Program-made: the position numbers and the translations under genes | Source of the DNA: Alistipes sp. | GTDB taxonomy: Bacteria; Bacteroidota; Bacteroidia; Bacteroidales; Rikenellaceae | DNA length: 64,000 nucleotides | Reading direction: 5' to 3' | Assembly (NCBI GenBank): GCA_017381935.1 | Contig: JAFOBG010000005.1 | Location: 1 to 64,000 of the forward strand | Part shown: positions 35,130 to 44,847 of the stretch, one piece after another | Layout: each line of letters starts with the position of its first letter | Numbering within the stretch: the stretch's first letter is position 1 | Notes under the pieces: model-generated | What the model was told of the DNA's origin: nothing | The model's database searches: none | Seen by the model: only the letters and a program-made list of their open reading frames with translations

Positions 35130-35942
35130 CTATTTCTGTACGGTGATATTATCTATTGCGAAGTAGAATGGATATGTAGGGTATTGTGCCGTAGAGTCTA
35201 TTCGTTGGCCGTTCTCGACAACCCCTTCGTACATTCTAAACTCGATACGTTTTACTACTCCCAACTCTGCAAGGCTCCACTTCTTCCAACTTGAGTACAC
35301 CCTTCCGTCGTATAGGTACATAGCTATTGTGCCAACTGCTACACCAGACTTATCAATACCTGTAGCCTCGATGCGGATATATCCATTTTGGCTCATGGCA
35401 GGGGCAAAAGCATTTCCGTTCTGCACAATCTCGTTGGTATAAGCGGTAGGCATGACATAGAGGTTATCCACAACGCCCTCGCCATATTTGAACTCGATAA
35501 ATGGAGGGGCCTCGTTTGTGGCTACATAGCATACAGCGAAGTTTTTGCCCGATACGGGTGTAGAACCGATAGTGAGTTGCTTTTCGTATGTTACACCTAT
35601 AGGGTTTTCGACATAGTTAGAGATAGCAATACCTCCACCGAAGAATGTACCGTCGCCCCAATAGTCAGGCAGTGAGGAGCTGAGGGTTGTTGTGTTATCA
35701 TACCACGCATAACCCTTGCCACCATAGAGCAGATTGCCTCCATATTGAGGTGAGTCGATATATTGAGCCCACCAAGAGTTAGCTATCACGCTGTCGCTCT
35801 CATTGTCGCCTCCGCTAAATGTGCTATCCTCAAATGTAAGGGTAAGCATCTTTTTTTTAGGACCTGTAGTCTCCTCTTTTGTACAGCCTGCAGTAAGGGC
35901 TATAGCTGCGAGAAGAAGTGTAAAGATAGATAGTTGTCTCAT
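35130..35942 (-). CDS. DUF4465 lipoprotein, second copy
   Basis: The 270-residue lipoprotein (lipobox LTAGC when started at 35942) consists almost entirely of a DUF4465 domain: SPQYGGNLLYGGKGYAWYDN, GGGIAISNY, CYVATNEAPP and the terminal YPFYFAIDNITVQK. It is related to the head of the B12-operon protein at 9230-10519 but lacks the coiled coil and collagen-like stalk. No cobalamin aptamer precedes it; it follows rodA closely, and the longest frame (from 35960) overlaps rodA by 7 nt. It may bind B12 or another ligand. Confidence 0.78.
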   Translation of the reverse strand: MRQLSIFTLLLAAIALTAGCTKEETTGPKKKMLTLTFEDSTFSGGDNESDSVIANSWWAQYIDSPQYGGNLLYGGKGYAWYDNTTTLSSSLPDYWGDGTFFGGGIAISNYVENPIGVTYEKQLTIGSTPVSGKNFAVCYVATNEAPPFIEFKYGEGVVDNLYVMPTAYTNEIVQNGNAFAPAMSQNGYIRIEATGIDKSGVAVGTIAMYLYDGRVYSSWKKWSLAELGVVKRIEFRMYEGVVENGQRIDSTAQYPTYPFYFAIDNITVQK

Positions 35943-35953
35943 ATTATTGTTGT

Positions 35954-37417
35954 TTACCATTTTCTTAGTGTTGATTGACGCTTTATTGGAGAGGCGTCAA
36001 GTGCGATGGCTATAAATACCAATAGCGAAAATCCGAGAAGAGAAGAGCCTCCATAACTGATAAAAGGCAGAGGAATTCCCATTACCGGCACAATACCCAT
36101 CGTCATACCTATATTAATAAAACAGTGGAAGAATAGTATCGAGGCGACACAGTAGCAATATACACGGCCGAAGGCCTCTAATTGTCTGTCGCCCATCTTC
36201 ATTAGTCTGAGAATAAGCATGCAGAGTAGTGAAAATAGAACTACAGCTCCGACAAATCCAAACTCTTCGCCAATAGTACAGAATATAAAATCGGTATGTT
36301 TCTCCGGTACAAAGCCATATCGTATCTGCGAACCCTCAAGAAAGCCCTTTCCTGTCAGACCGCCTGAGCCGATGGCAATCTTTGATTGGTTGACATTGTA
36401 AAGCAGGTCTCTGTTATCCTCCAAACCGAGGAATGTACGTATTCGGTCCTGCTGGTGAGGCTTTAAGTGGCGGAATACCATGTCTGAGGTTGGCAGACAC
36501 ATAACCGAGATGAAGAATAGAAGTACTAAGAAGTACAATTTGCGAATATTCTTTCGATAAGCATATACTACAACGGCAACCATTGACGCCATGGTGGTAT
36601 AGAGCAGACAGTCGTAGTAGTCAAACTTAAAGCCAAATCCAAAGCCTAATGCGAGGAATAACAGAGTGCTGATAATCAGTAGTGCCGCTACATATTTGAT
36701 ACATGCCTTCCATCTATTTCTCATCAACATACCGGCGCTGAAGGTAAAGATGACAATCAGAGTTATTAATAGTACGCCTGGCGAGAGTAGAAAGGAGAGT
36801 ATCAATAGCGCTGCAAGGAAGATGATAGGGACGCAAATCCAATTATCGAGCCCCTCACGATAGAACATAAATAGGAATGAGCAGAATACCAAGCCCGAAC
36901 CGGTGTCGTTCTGCAGTACAGCAATACCCATAGGGATAAGAAGTAGCAAGAGCACCTTTATCACGTCGCCGAACTTTTGGACAGAGTAGCCGTACTCACT
37001 CATAATGCGGGCTGTGGCTAAAGATATACCTACCTTTGCCAACTCCATAGGTTGCAATGTAAAGCCTCCAAAACCCAACCATGCTTTGGCTCCATTTACC
37101 GTCTTGCCAAGGCCCGGTATGAAGGTCATAAGGACTATAAATATCGTACCTGCACAGATAATATATGCCCACTTGTGCCACATACTACGGTCAAGGAGTA
37201 GTATGATTAAGGCGGCAGTATATGATATTCCGAGCCAGAATAGGTGCTTGATATACTTGTGCTCAAAACTCAGTATATTCTCACTATCCTCTACATAGGT
37301 GGCGCTGAAGATTGCTATAAATCCCAAAATAGTAAGGGATAGATAGAGGATAACCGTTATCCAATCTACACCACTGAAAAGGGTTATATCGTTACTATTT
37401 CTTCTTATGCCTGTCAT
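35954..37417 (-). CDS. rodA: Rod-shape SEDS glycosyltransferase RodA
   Basis: Inner-membrane peptidoglycan polymerase of the elongation machinery. The 487-residue product is longer than enterobacterial RodA (about 370) but typical of Bacteroidales. About ten membrane segments are visible; SEDS signatures are GAKAWLGFGGFTLQPMELAK, QNDTGSGLVFCSF, KIAIGSGGLTGKGF, PEKHTDFIFCTIGEEFGFVG and the near-terminal GIPLPFISYGGSS. It overlaps mrdA by 23 nt and works with that PBP. Confidence 0.95.
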   Translation of the reverse strand: MTGIRRNSNDITLFSGVDWITVILYLSLTILGFIAIFSATYVEDSENILSFEHKYIKHLFWLGISYTAALIILLLDRSMWHKWAYIICAGTIFIVLMTFIPGLGKTVNGAKAWLGFGGFTLQPMELAKVGISLATARIMSEYGYSVQKFGDVIKVLLLLLIPMGIAVLQNDTGSGLVFCSFLFMFYREGLDNWICVPIIFLAALLILSFLLSPGVLLITLIVIFTFSAGMLMRNRWKACIKYVAALLIISTLLFLALGFGFGFKFDYYDCLLYTTMASMVAVVVYAYRKNIRKLYFLVLLFFISVMCLPTSDMVFRHLKPHQQDRIRTFLGLEDNRDLLYNVNQSKIAIGSGGLTGKGFLEGSQIRYGFVPEKHTDFIFCTIGEEFGFVGAVVLFSLLCMLILRLMKMGDRQLEAFGRVYCYCVASILFFHCFINIGMTMGIVPVMGIPLPFISYGGSSLLGFSLLVFIAIALDASPIKRQSTLRKW

Positions 37418-39239
37418 ACGCTTTGTAGTAGTCTAACTTGAGGTTTTTAACATATTCAACCAACCATGGGCGAGTGATAGTATCGGTAAGATACTTCTCC
37501 TCTATCAACGAAGCGATAGGAACGGCGGCAGTTGAGCCCCAGACACCATGCTCAACATATACAGCAATGGCAATCTTAGGATTATTGCGAGGTGCGAAGG
37601 AGATAAATGTCGAGTGGTCGTCTCCCAACGGGTTCTGAGCCGTTCCGGTTTTTCCGCAGACATCAAGCCCCTCTAATTTAGCCAGCTGACAAGTACCGTC
37701 AACATTTACACCACGCCACATGCCCTTGATGATAGTCTCAAAGTGCTTTTTATCTACCGATGTGTAGTGTGGCGTACGATACTTGATATCTATAGAGTCT
37801 TGTCCCTCAATCTGCTTGATGATGTGAGGCGTATAGTAGTAACCACGATTGGCTATAGTGGCTGCAAAGTTTGCAAGCTGTAGCGAGGTGGCCTGTAGCT
37901 CACCCTGACCAATAGAGACAGAGAGCACAGTAAGGGCGTTCCACGACTTACGATATAGCTTATCGTAGTACTCACGATGCATCAGTGTACCTTTGCGCTC
38001 GCCTGTAACATCAGAGCCTAACTTTACACCAAAACCGAACTGCTCAACATAGTTTCGCCACACCTCGTATCCCTCTTTAGGGCTTTTATACCTCTTGTTT
38101 TCCAAAATGTTGCGATATACATTGCAGAAGTAGGCATTACAAGAGGTCGCTATAGCGTAGTCAAGGTCAAGTGGAGAGCGATGTTCGTGGCACCCCATCT
38201 TGATATTGCCGGCACGATAACCCTTGTTGCAAGTATATCTATAGTGAGGTTTTAGTACCCCCTCCTGTAATCCAATAAGGCCATTGAGCAACTTGAATGT
38301 CGAGCCCGGAGGCTGCGGAGAGGTAACGGCACGGTTAAAGAGTGGACGACGTGGGTCGTTAAGCAGTGCCATATAGTGATTACCTCGTTGACGACCTATA
38401 ACAAGCTCATTAGGGTCGAAAGTAGGGGAGGATGCCATAACTAAAATCTCGCCCGTAGCAGGCTCTATAGCCACGACAGAGCCTACCTTACCCTCCATCA
38501 ACTCCTCGGCAAAGGCTTGCAGGGAGGCGTCGATAGTAGAGACTAAATTTTTTCCGGCAACAGCCTCTTTCTCGACCTCATTTGTTGCGGTGTTGTTGTC
38601 GTATATATTACGGCGGATACGACCCTTCTCGCCACGTAGCTCTCTCTCGTATGCTGACTCTATACCCTGCTCACCGATGTAGTCTCCACGGGTGTAGTAA
38701 CCCTCTTCATTATATTTATCAAGGAAACGTTGCGACACTTCGCTTAAACTACCAAGCAGATTACCTCCAATATTTCGTGGATATTGGCGCACGGTACGTG
38801 GTACGGTGTAGAAACCGGGGATATTCCACTCGTCCAATTTCAGTTTGGCCTCTGCCGAGAGATACTTTACAACAGGAGAGGCGATTCTCCAATTCTTGCG
38901 AGCTTCATTGAGTGAACGGACAAGACGCTTTTTAGGTTCCTCGGTAATTGTTATCAGACGGGCAGTATCAATGCCATCTCGAGGAGTTTCACGAGGAACA
39001 ACCATAAGGTCGTAGCATATCTTATTTTGAATCAGGTACTCTCCATTGCGGTCAAATACCTCTCCTCGAGGGGGATAGGTAATCACATAACGAATAACAT
39101 TATTCTCGGCCTTGTCGATATATTGATTACCCTCAATGAGTTGTAGGTATGCAGTTCTTCCGGCAAAAAAGAGAAATAGACCAAATACTATCCAGCGAAG
39201 TATTCGGTGTCTCCATTTGTCGTTACGAGGGTTGTTCAT
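37395..39239 (-). CDS. mrdA: Penicillin-binding protein 2 (elongasome transpeptidase)
   Basis: Peptidoglycan transpeptidase partner of RodA. The 614-residue product has one N-terminal membrane segment (about 12-30), a pedestal domain with YPPRGEVFDRNG, and the transpeptidase domain with the nucleophile box PGSTFK, SCNAYF (SxN) and GKTGTAQNP (KTG). The ATG overlaps the mreD stop by 4 nt. Confidence 0.95.
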   Translation of the reverse strand: MNNPRNDKWRHRILRWIVFGLFLFFAGRTAYLQLIEGNQYIDKAENNVIRYVITYPPRGEVFDRNGEYLIQNKICYDLMVVPRETPRDGIDTARLITITEEPKKRLVRSLNEARKNWRIASPVVKYLSAEAKLKLDEWNIPGFYTVPRTVRQYPRNIGGNLLGSLSEVSQRFLDKYNEEGYYTRGDYIGEQGIESAYERELRGEKGRIRRNIYDNNTATNEVEKEAVAGKNLVSTIDASLQAFAEELMEGKVGSVVAIEPATGEILVMASSPTFDPNELVIGRQRGNHYMALLNDPRRPLFNRAVTSPQPPGSTFKLLNGLIGLQEGVLKPHYRYTCNKGYRAGNIKMGCHEHRSPLDLDYAIATSCNAYFCNVYRNILENKRYKSPKEGYEVWRNYVEQFGFGVKLGSDVTGERKGTLMHREYYDKLYRKSWNALTVLSVSIGQGELQATSLQLANFAATIANRGYYYTPHIIKQIEGQDSIDIKYRTPHYTSVDKKHFETIIKGMWRGVNVDGTCQLAKLEGLDVCGKTGTAQNPLGDDHSTFISFAPRNNPKIAIAVYVEHGVWGSTAAVPIASLIEEKYLTDTITRPWLVEYVKNLKLDYYKAYDRHKKK

Positions 39240-39748
39240 CGTGTAGTGAGTTTAGGTGTGAAGATGACGATAAAGAAGTAAACAAGAGCCAATGATATTG
39301 CAGTGCTACATACGAATCGGGTTGCAATAAATGTGAGGTTTACCAGAGTCATATGCTCAAAGACAAAGAAGAGCAGAGAGTGTAGGATAACCATTGCCAC
39401 TACATAGAAGTGAAAGCGACCGATACGTCGTACTGTCGGAATCTCTCCATCGCTATCTACATCTGAGAATGAGGCCACAAAATGTAGTATCGGACGGCGA
39501 AAATATGCTACAGGGAGTGTTGCAATAACATTAAGCCCAATTGTCCCCATTGTCGCATCCATCACTCCACCGAGGAGTGTCCCGACGGCAATCATCTTGA
39601 GGGGAGATGTGCCTAATGGCATCATTATTATACAGACAATGTATGCCAAAGGTGCAATATATGTACTTACGGTCAGATGGTTGAGCAACAATATCTGAGT
39701 GAGAAGTACTGTGATGACAAAGAGTATGTATTGTCTCTCTTTTTTCAT
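39236..39748 (-). CDS. mreD: Rod-shape-determining protein MreD
   Basis: Small integral membrane protein of the elongasome, 170 residues with five to six hydrophobic segments. The sequence is poorly conserved, as is usual for MreD; the assignment rests on size, topology and position between mreC (1-nt overlap) and mrdA (4-nt overlap). Confidence 0.85.
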   Translation of the reverse strand: MKKERQYILFVITVLLTQILLLNHLTVSTYIAPLAYIVCIIMMPLGTSPLKMIAVGTLLGGVMDATMGTIGLNVIATLPVAYFRRPILHFVASFSDVDSDGEIPTVRRIGRFHFYVVAMVILHSLLFFVFEHMTLVNLTFIATRFVCSTAISLALVYFFIVIFTPKLTTR

Positions 39749-40617
39749 TATTCTTCACTTATTTCGACCTGAGGAAGCATATCTAACTGCTCCTGAGCAG
39801 GTGCTGGTTCTCTTTTGAGGCGACGTACCTCGTCAATGGCAAGGTTGTCAACCAAAATTACATTACTTATACGCGACATATCGGCAGCTAAACGGACAGT
39901 ACAATTATACATCGTCCCCTCTTTGTTTAACTCAAAACTCTCAATAGAACCGATAATAGTTCCGCTTGGGAAGTACTCTGAAAAGTCAATAGCTTCAACC
40001 ATGTCGCCGACAGCTATTTTGGCATACTTAGAGATGTTTGATAGCTCTATAATCTGAGAGTCTCCTCCATTCCATGAAGCCAAACCCATACTGCCATCAA
40101 CAGATAGTCTTACACTGACATTGAGCGATGTGTTTAGTATCGAAGAGGCGATAGAGAAGTTCTGAGAGCAGTTTGTGATTGTACCCACAGCATAACCCTC
40201 AGCCGATAGTACAGACATGCCGATACGAATACCATCTGCTATACCTTTGTTTACAATTATATAGTTCTTAGGCTTGTTGATAGAGTTACTTACAATCTTG
40301 CCGGCAACATATTGGCTTGACTGTAGGTCTATACCAAGCTCGACCTCTTCCGGTAGGAGCGATTGATAGGCGTTTATTCTATTCTCTAACTCGGCAATTC
40401 TCTCTGTGAGAGCAATATTATCACGACGCAAAGAGAGATAACCACTCACCTCTGAGAATAGAGCACTGCTCCATCCTGTCAGATAGTGATTGAGCGTGAG
40501 CAATCGAGCCTCAGAGTATGGAGAGGAGGTAGAATAGAGTGCTATGGCAGTAATCTCTAAAATGATGAATATTGCCGGCACATATATCTTCTTGAGAAAA
40601 TATATTAGTTTGTGCAT
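39748..40617 (-). CDS. mreC: Rod-shape-determining protein MreC
   Basis: Bitopic protein linking MreB to the periplasmic synthases. The 289-residue product has one N-terminal membrane segment (about 12-30), a coiled coil (about 60-90: RRDNIALTERIAELENRINAYQ in outline) and two beta domains with YIIVNKGIADGIRIGMSVLSAEGYAVG and GDMVEAIDFSEYFPSGTIIG. It begins 67 nt after mreB, separated by a terminator-like hairpin. Confidence 0.93.
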   Translation of the reverse strand: MHKLIYFLKKIYVPAIFIILEITAIALYSTSSPYSEARLLTLNHYLTGWSSALFSEVSGYLSLRRDNIALTERIAELENRINAYQSLLPEEVELGIDLQSSQYVAGKIVSNSINKPKNYIIVNKGIADGIRIGMSVLSAEGYAVGTITNCSQNFSIASSILNTSLNVSVRLSVDGSMGLASWNGGDSQIIELSNISKYAKIAVGDMVEAIDFSEYFPSGTIIGSIESFELNKEGTMYNCTVRLAADMSRISNVILVDNLAIDEVRRLKREPAPAQEQLDMLPQVEISEE

Positions 40618-40627
40618 AAAATGTAGG

Positions 40628-40660
40628 AAAAAACCTATCCGACAAATTGCCGGACAGGTT
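40628..40660 (-). terminator. Terminator-like hairpin between mreB and mreC
   Basis: On the minus strand, AACCTGTCCG pairs with CGGATAGGTT (one G-U) and is followed by TTTTTT. It lies inside the mre operon and would lower expression of mreC and the later genes relative to mreB. Confidence 0.75.
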
Positions 40661-40683
40661 AGTTTTACACAATCCGAGTCTGT

Positions 40684-41703
40684 TTATGCGCGAATGAGGA
40701 ACGAGTAACGATCCATGTTCTTCAAAGCCAAGTTAGTACCACGAACAATAGCACGCAGTGGGTCCTCGGCAATGTGGAACTGAAGACCGGTCTTGTCAGA
40801 CAGACGCTTAGCCAAGCCCTTGATAAGAGCACCACCTCCGGCAAGATATACGCCGTTCTTTACAACGTCAGAGTATAGCTCGGCAGGCATATCGGTAAGT
40901 ACCTGCATCAGAGCGTCATCCAATTTAGAGAGTGAGCCCTCAAGAGCGTATGCAATCTCGCTGTAGTTGAGCGAAACGGTTTGAGGCAGAGAGGTGAGTA
41001 CGCTTGGACCGCTGATAGACAAATCCTCAGGCTCCTCCTCCAACTCTGGTAGTGCCGCACCAATCTTACACTTAATCAGCTCTGCAGTGCGCTCTCCGAT
41101 GCGGATGTTGTGCTGCTGACGGACATAGTTCTTAATATCAGCTGTGAACACATCACCTGCAATATTGATAGACTTTGAACAGACAATACCTCCCAGTGAG
41201 ATACAAGCAATCTCGGAAGTACCACCGCCGATGTCGATAATCATGTTACCCTCTGGAGCAATAACATCCAAGCCCGCACCTAAAGCGGCAGCCATAGGTT
41301 CAAAAATCATAGCCACCTCACGGCCTCCGGCATGCTCCGCCGACTCGCGGACTGCACGAATTTCAACGTTTGTAGAGCCTGAAGGGATACAGATAACCAT
41401 CTTGAGCGATGGCGAGAAGAGAGAACCGGAGGTCTTAATGCGACCAATCATGCCTTTCAACATAAGCTCGGTAGCATCAAAGTCGGCAATCACACCATTC
41501 TGCAACGGGCGAATAGTTCGCAGATTGTCAGGACATTTGCCAATATAACGTGCAGCCTCGTTTCCGTAAGCCTTTAACTTACCCTGGAGGTCAACGGCTA
41601 TAACCGATGGCTCTTCGACTACAATTTCATCATTATAGACAATAAGAGTGTTGGCTGTACCAAGGTCAATAGCCAACTCGTGAGTGAGTGAAAAGAATCC
41701 CAT
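40684..41703 (-). CDS. mreB: Rod-shape-determining protein MreB
   Basis: Bacterial actin that guides elongation. The 339-residue product shows the actin-fold ATPase motifs: AIDLGTANTLI (phosphate 1), IADFDA, DIGGGTSEIACISLGGIV (phosphate 2), FEPMAAALGAGLD and YLAGGGALIKGL (adenosine). First gene of mreB-mreC-mreD-mrdA-rodA. Confidence 0.97.
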   Translation of the reverse strand: MGFFSLTHELAIDLGTANTLIVYNDEIVVEEPSVIAVDLQGKLKAYGNEAARYIGKCPDNLRTIRPLQNGVIADFDATELMLKGMIGRIKTSGSLFSPSLKMVICIPSGSTNVEIRAVRESAEHAGGREVAMIFEPMAAALGAGLDVIAPEGNMIIDIGGGTSEIACISLGGIVCSKSINIAGDVFTADIKNYVRQQHNIRIGERTAELIKCKIGAALPELEEEPEDLSISGPSVLTSLPQTVSLNYSEIAYALEGSLSKLDDALMQVLTDMPAELYSDVVKNGVYLAGGGALIKGLAKRLSDKTGLQFHIAEDPLRAIVRGTNLALKNMDRYSFLIRA

Positions 41704-41771
41704 ATCTATATTTTTTTTGTTTTTAACAACTTAAGATTACCCCCATTTTTTGCATGGTGGACATCCCGATA

Positions 41772-41779
41772 CAAAGGTA
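41772..41779 (-). promoter_or_regulatory. -7 box of the mre operon
   Basis: The minus strand reads TACCTTTG, about 68 nt before the mreB ATG. Confidence 0.5.
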
Positions 41780-41871
41780 ATAAAAAACATGCGAAACTGT
41801 TGCAAAAAAAGTGTAGATTTTTTTGCAAAAAAATAGTTTGAAATTTAGTGGGAGATTTGCTAAAAAAAAAC

Positions 41872-41879
41872 TATCTTTG
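41872..41879 (+). promoter_or_regulatory. -7 box of pgi
   Basis: TATCTTTG, 51 nt before the pgi ATG; divergent from the mre promoter. Confidence 0.55.
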
Positions 41880-41930
41880 GAGAACTTTTAGCTGTATGCA
41901 ACATAAACTTTAATATAATATCATCAATTT

Positions 41931-43262
41931 ATGGAATTAATCAAGCTTGATACCCGTAAAGCTGGTATCGAAATTTCTGAAGAGATTAAGCGCGAGGCAA
42001 TCGCTGCAAACGAGTTGCTCCATGCCGGTCAGGGTAAAGGTAGCGACTTTTTGGGTTGGATTACTCTACCATCTGAGATTGACGAGGCGCATTTGGCTGC
42101 AATCAATGCTCAGGCTGCAAAATTACGTGAGGTAGCAGAGGTTATCATCTGTATTGGTATTGGCGGCTCTTATCTGGGTGCAAAGGCTGTTATTGATGCT
42201 ATGACCAACTCTTTCGAACTTCTGCATAAGACTCACAAGAACCCTATCGTGCTCTTTGCAGGTCAGAACATTTCAGAGGACTATCTTGGTGAGATGCTTG
42301 AGGCCCTTAAGGACTATTCAATCGCAACTATCGTAGCCTCTAAGTCTGGTACAACAACCGAGCCTGCAATCGCTTTCCGTATCGTAAAGGAGGAGATTGA
42401 GCGTCGCTATGGTAAGGAGGATGCTAAAAATCGTATCGTAGCTGTTACCGATAAGGCTCGTGGAGCCCTTAAGACACTTGCAACTCAGGAGGGATACCCA
42501 ACATTTGTTATTCCTGACAATGTGGGAGGTCGTTTCTCAGTCCTCTCACCTGTAGGCCTTCTTCCTCTTGCAGCAGGTGGCGTTAATATCGCAGAGCTGG
42601 TTGCCGGTGCAAAGGCAGTAGAGGAGGCTACAAAGGCAGGTACTGCTTATGAGGATAATATCTCTGCTCAGTATGCAGCAGTGCGTAACGCCCTTTATCG
42701 TGCAGGTAAGAAGATCGAGATTCTCGGTTCTTATGAGCCTAAGCTCGTGAATATCAACGAGTGGTGGAAGCAGCTCTATGGTGAGAGCGAGGGTAAGGAT
42801 GGCAAGGGTATCTATCCTGCATCAGTAACTCTTACTGCAGACCTTCACTCTATGGGTCAGTATATTCAGGATGGTGAGCGTACACTCTTCGAGACTATCA
42901 TCTCTGTAGGTGCTCCTAAGTATGATGTTCGTGTATGCTCTGACAACGAGAACCTCGATGGCCTTAACTACCTTGCAGGTCGTCGTTTGAGCGATATCAA
43001 CCGTATGGCTGAGCTTGGCGTGCAGATTGCGCATATCGACGGTGGTGTGCCTAATCTCCGTGTTGAGATTCCTCAGATTAACGAGCGTACTATTGGTGCT
43101 CTGCTCTACTTCTTTGAGAAGGCTTGCGGAATTAGCGGTTACATGCTCGGCGTAAATCCATTTGACCAGCCAGGTGTTGAGGATTACAAGCGCAATATGT
43201 TTGCCCTCCTTGAGAAACCTGGTTATGAGGAGCAGACTGCGGCTATTAAGGCTCGTCTGTAA
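41931..43262 (+). CDS. pgi: Glucose-6-phosphate isomerase
   Basis: Interconverts glucose 6-phosphate and fructose 6-phosphate in glycolysis. The 443-residue length fits the short bacterial/Bacillus-type PGI. Motifs are [27 protein letters not shown] (phosphate binding), [33 protein letters not shown] and the late [19 protein letters not shown] with the active-site Lys. Single gene, followed by the M1 hairpin module that includes a terminator. Confidence 0.97.
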   Translation: MELIKLDTRKAGIEISEEIKREAIAANELLHAGQGKGSDFLGWITLPSEIDEAHLAAINAQAAKLREVAEVIICIGIGGSYLGAKAVIDAMTNSFELLHKTHKNPIVLFAGQNISEDYLGEMLEALKDYSIATIVASKSGTTTEPAIAFRIVKEEIERRYGKEDAKNRIVAVTDKARGALKTLATQEGYPTFVIPDNVGGRFSVLSPVGLLPLAAGGVNIAELVAGAKAVEEATKAGTAYEDNISAQYAAVRNALYRAGKKIEILGSYEPKLVNINEWWKQLYGESEGKDGKGIYPASVTLTADLHSMGQYIQDGERTLFETIISVGAPKYDVRVCSDNENLDGLNYLAGRRLSDINRMAELGVQIAHIDGGVPNLRVEIPQINERTIGALLYFFEKACGISGYMLGVNPFDQPGVEDYKRNMFALLEKPGYEEQTAAIKARL

Positions 43263-43281
43263 GCATTTGCCGTGAGCATTT

Positions 43282-43396
43282 GCCGTGAAAAGGCAGCATT
43301 AGCTGCCGCTAACCCAAATAAACAGCAAAGGGCAGTACGAGTAAGTACAGCCCTTCGCTGTTTTTTGTGCCGAGCGTTGCTACTACTACCTTTTGA
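43282..43396. repeat. Intergenic hairpin module M1, copy C
   Basis: 115 bp, same length and order as 16678-16792: ggcagc-atta-gctgcc hairpin, terminator-like hairpin aacagcaaagggc with gcccttcgctgtt (apex gtac...gtac, then a T-run), ccgagcgttgc and ctactaccttttg. A partial extra tgccgtgagcatt precedes it at about 43270-43282. A ctatcc-gcaa-ggatag hairpin lies at 43506-43521; the rest of 43397-43505 shows nothing recognisable. Confidence 0.8.
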
Positions 43397-43529
43397 CGAC
43401 AAATGAGTGCTCATATTAAGAGGCGTGCAAAATCTTGACGATATAAAGGTGTGCAGATTTGGTGGAGAACAAAACTCTGGTTTTGATTTTTTTCGAGAAT
43501 AACCGCTATCCGCAAGGATAGTAAAAATG

Positions 43530-43574
43530 AAAATAGCACTCACTCAAGCTTGCTTGAAAGTGAAGTGCTATTTT
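43530..43574. repeat. Hairpin module M2, copy 2 (bidirectional terminator)
   Basis: aaaatagcact pairs with agtgctatttt; inner cact pairs with agtg; the apex is CAAG-cttg-CTTG. Flanked by A-rich and T-rich sequence. Confidence 0.75.
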
Positions 43575-43620
43575 TGTTTTTCTATTGTCGCAGACAACGT
43601 TATTCTCGCAACAGATACTA

Positions 43621-43683
43621 CCAAAACGAAGTTTTGGCGAAAGTTTTTCGGGCGCCTTTTTTCAAAAAGGTGCGGTACTGTGG
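43621..43683. repeat. Hairpin module M3, copy 2
   Basis: ccaaaac-GAA-gttttgg hairpin, cgaaagttttt, a ccttttttcaaaaagg inverted repeat and gcggtactgtgg. Aligns to 17144-17205. Two base pairs at the foot of the first stem differ between copies yet stay paired (G-C, A-T versus C-G, C-G). Confidence 0.7.
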
Positions 43684-43723
43684 CAGTACTGCGTAGCCTG
43701 CGGGTTATCCTAAGTCCGCAGTG

Positions 43724-44797
43724 CTACTCGGCAGCCTCGGTCTTCTCCTCAGTCTTAGGCTCCTCGAAAGGCTTAACGTCGATAAGCTCAACCTCGAACT
43801 CGAGAGCTGCGTTAGGAGCGATAGACTGGTTGCCACGAGCACCGTAAGCGAGCTCAGATGGGATGTAGAGGATAATCTTACCACCAGGACCTACGAGTTT
43901 CATACCCTCAGTCCAACCTGCGATTACACGGTTAAGAGGGAATGTTACAGGCTCGTTCTCGATAATCTTACCATTCTCATCGAAGTTGTCTGGCTGATAC
44001 TGGCGCATCATCTCCTGACGCTGTGCAGGCATATTCTCGAAGATAGAAGAGTCGAATACCTCACCGTCGCGGTCGCGGCCTGTGTAGTGTACAGTAACCT
44101 CATCACGGTCATCTGTTGCAGAACGGCTTACATCACCCTCCTTAACAACTTTGTAGAGAAGACCGCTCTCGCACTTCTGAACACCAGACTTGCTCTCCAT
44201 CTTAGCGAGCCAAGCCTCAGACTTAGCCTTCTCCTGCTCTGGATAAACTACCATGAAGAAGTGCTGGAGGTAGTTCTGGATAGCCTCAGCATCCATCTTA
44301 CCCTCGTTGTTACGAGTCTGCTGGAAGCCCTGCATGTACCAATAGAGCTGGATAGGGAAGCGACCCTCACGCAGGTCGTTACCGATATTAAGACCATAAG
44401 CGTAAGATAGGCTATCACGCTGACCCTCAGTCTCGAAAATCTGGATAGGCTCTGCAGTAGCAGTAGTATCCTGCTTCTGACGCATAAGCTGACCAAAACG
44501 GTCGTTTACAGGGATGATAAGCTGCTGGAAAATCTCTTGAGCCTCCTCTGGGCTCCACTTACCCTTACCGAATGCAGCCTGCTCAAGACCCTGATCAAGC
44601 TTCTCGAAGTTGAATGGGATATCTGCGATACGAGTTCTTACAAACTCACCCAAATTTGCACCCATGCAGTAAGAGAGGGTGTCAAGGGTTGACTTGTCGC
44701 CTTTGGTAAGAAGGCTCTTCTTGCCGCCATTGCAGCAACCTACAGCAACAGCACCGCAAATGAGTGCTACAACTGCCAAATTAAAAATCTTTTTCAT
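43724..44797 (-). CDS. FKBP-type peptidyl-prolyl isomerase lipoprotein
   Basis: Envelope folding factor. The 357-residue lipoprotein (AVAVGC) has two helical FKBP-N (FkpA/Mip-like dimerisation) regions in series (about 35-115 and 125-205, each beginning with DTLSYCMG or DSLSYAYG), then one FKBP domain (about 215-345: DEVTVHYTGRDRDGEVFDSS, VIAGWTEGMKLVGPGGKIILYIPSELAYG). The tail is acidic (EEPKTEEKTEAAE). The doubled N-terminal module is less usual than the single one in FkpA. Confidence 0.9.
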   Translation of the reverse strand: MKKIFNLAVVALICGAVAVGCCNGGKKSLLTKGDKSTLDTLSYCMGANLGEFVRTRIADIPFNFEKLDQGLEQAAFGKGKWSPEEAQEIFQQLIIPVNDRFGQLMRQKQDTTATAEPIQIFETEGQRDSLSYAYGLNIGNDLREGRFPIQLYWYMQGFQQTRNNEGKMDAEAIQNYLQHFFMVVYPEQEKAKSEAWLAKMESKSGVQKCESGLLYKVVKEGDVSRSATDDRDEVTVHYTGRDRDGEVFDSSIFENMPAQRQEMMRQYQPDNFDENGKIIENEPVTFPLNRVIAGWTEGMKLVGPGGKIILYIPSELAYGARGNQSIAPNAALEFEVELIDVKPFEEPKTEEKTEAAE

Positions 44798-44839
44798 CTT
44801 TCTATTATTAAATTAGTTAGTTGCTTAACTATCAAGGCG

Positions 44840-44847
44840 CAAAGGTA
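44840..44847 (-). promoter_or_regulatory. -7 box of the FKBP lipoprotein gene
   Basis: The minus strand reads TACCTTTG, 43 nt before the ATG at 44797. Confidence 0.55.
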
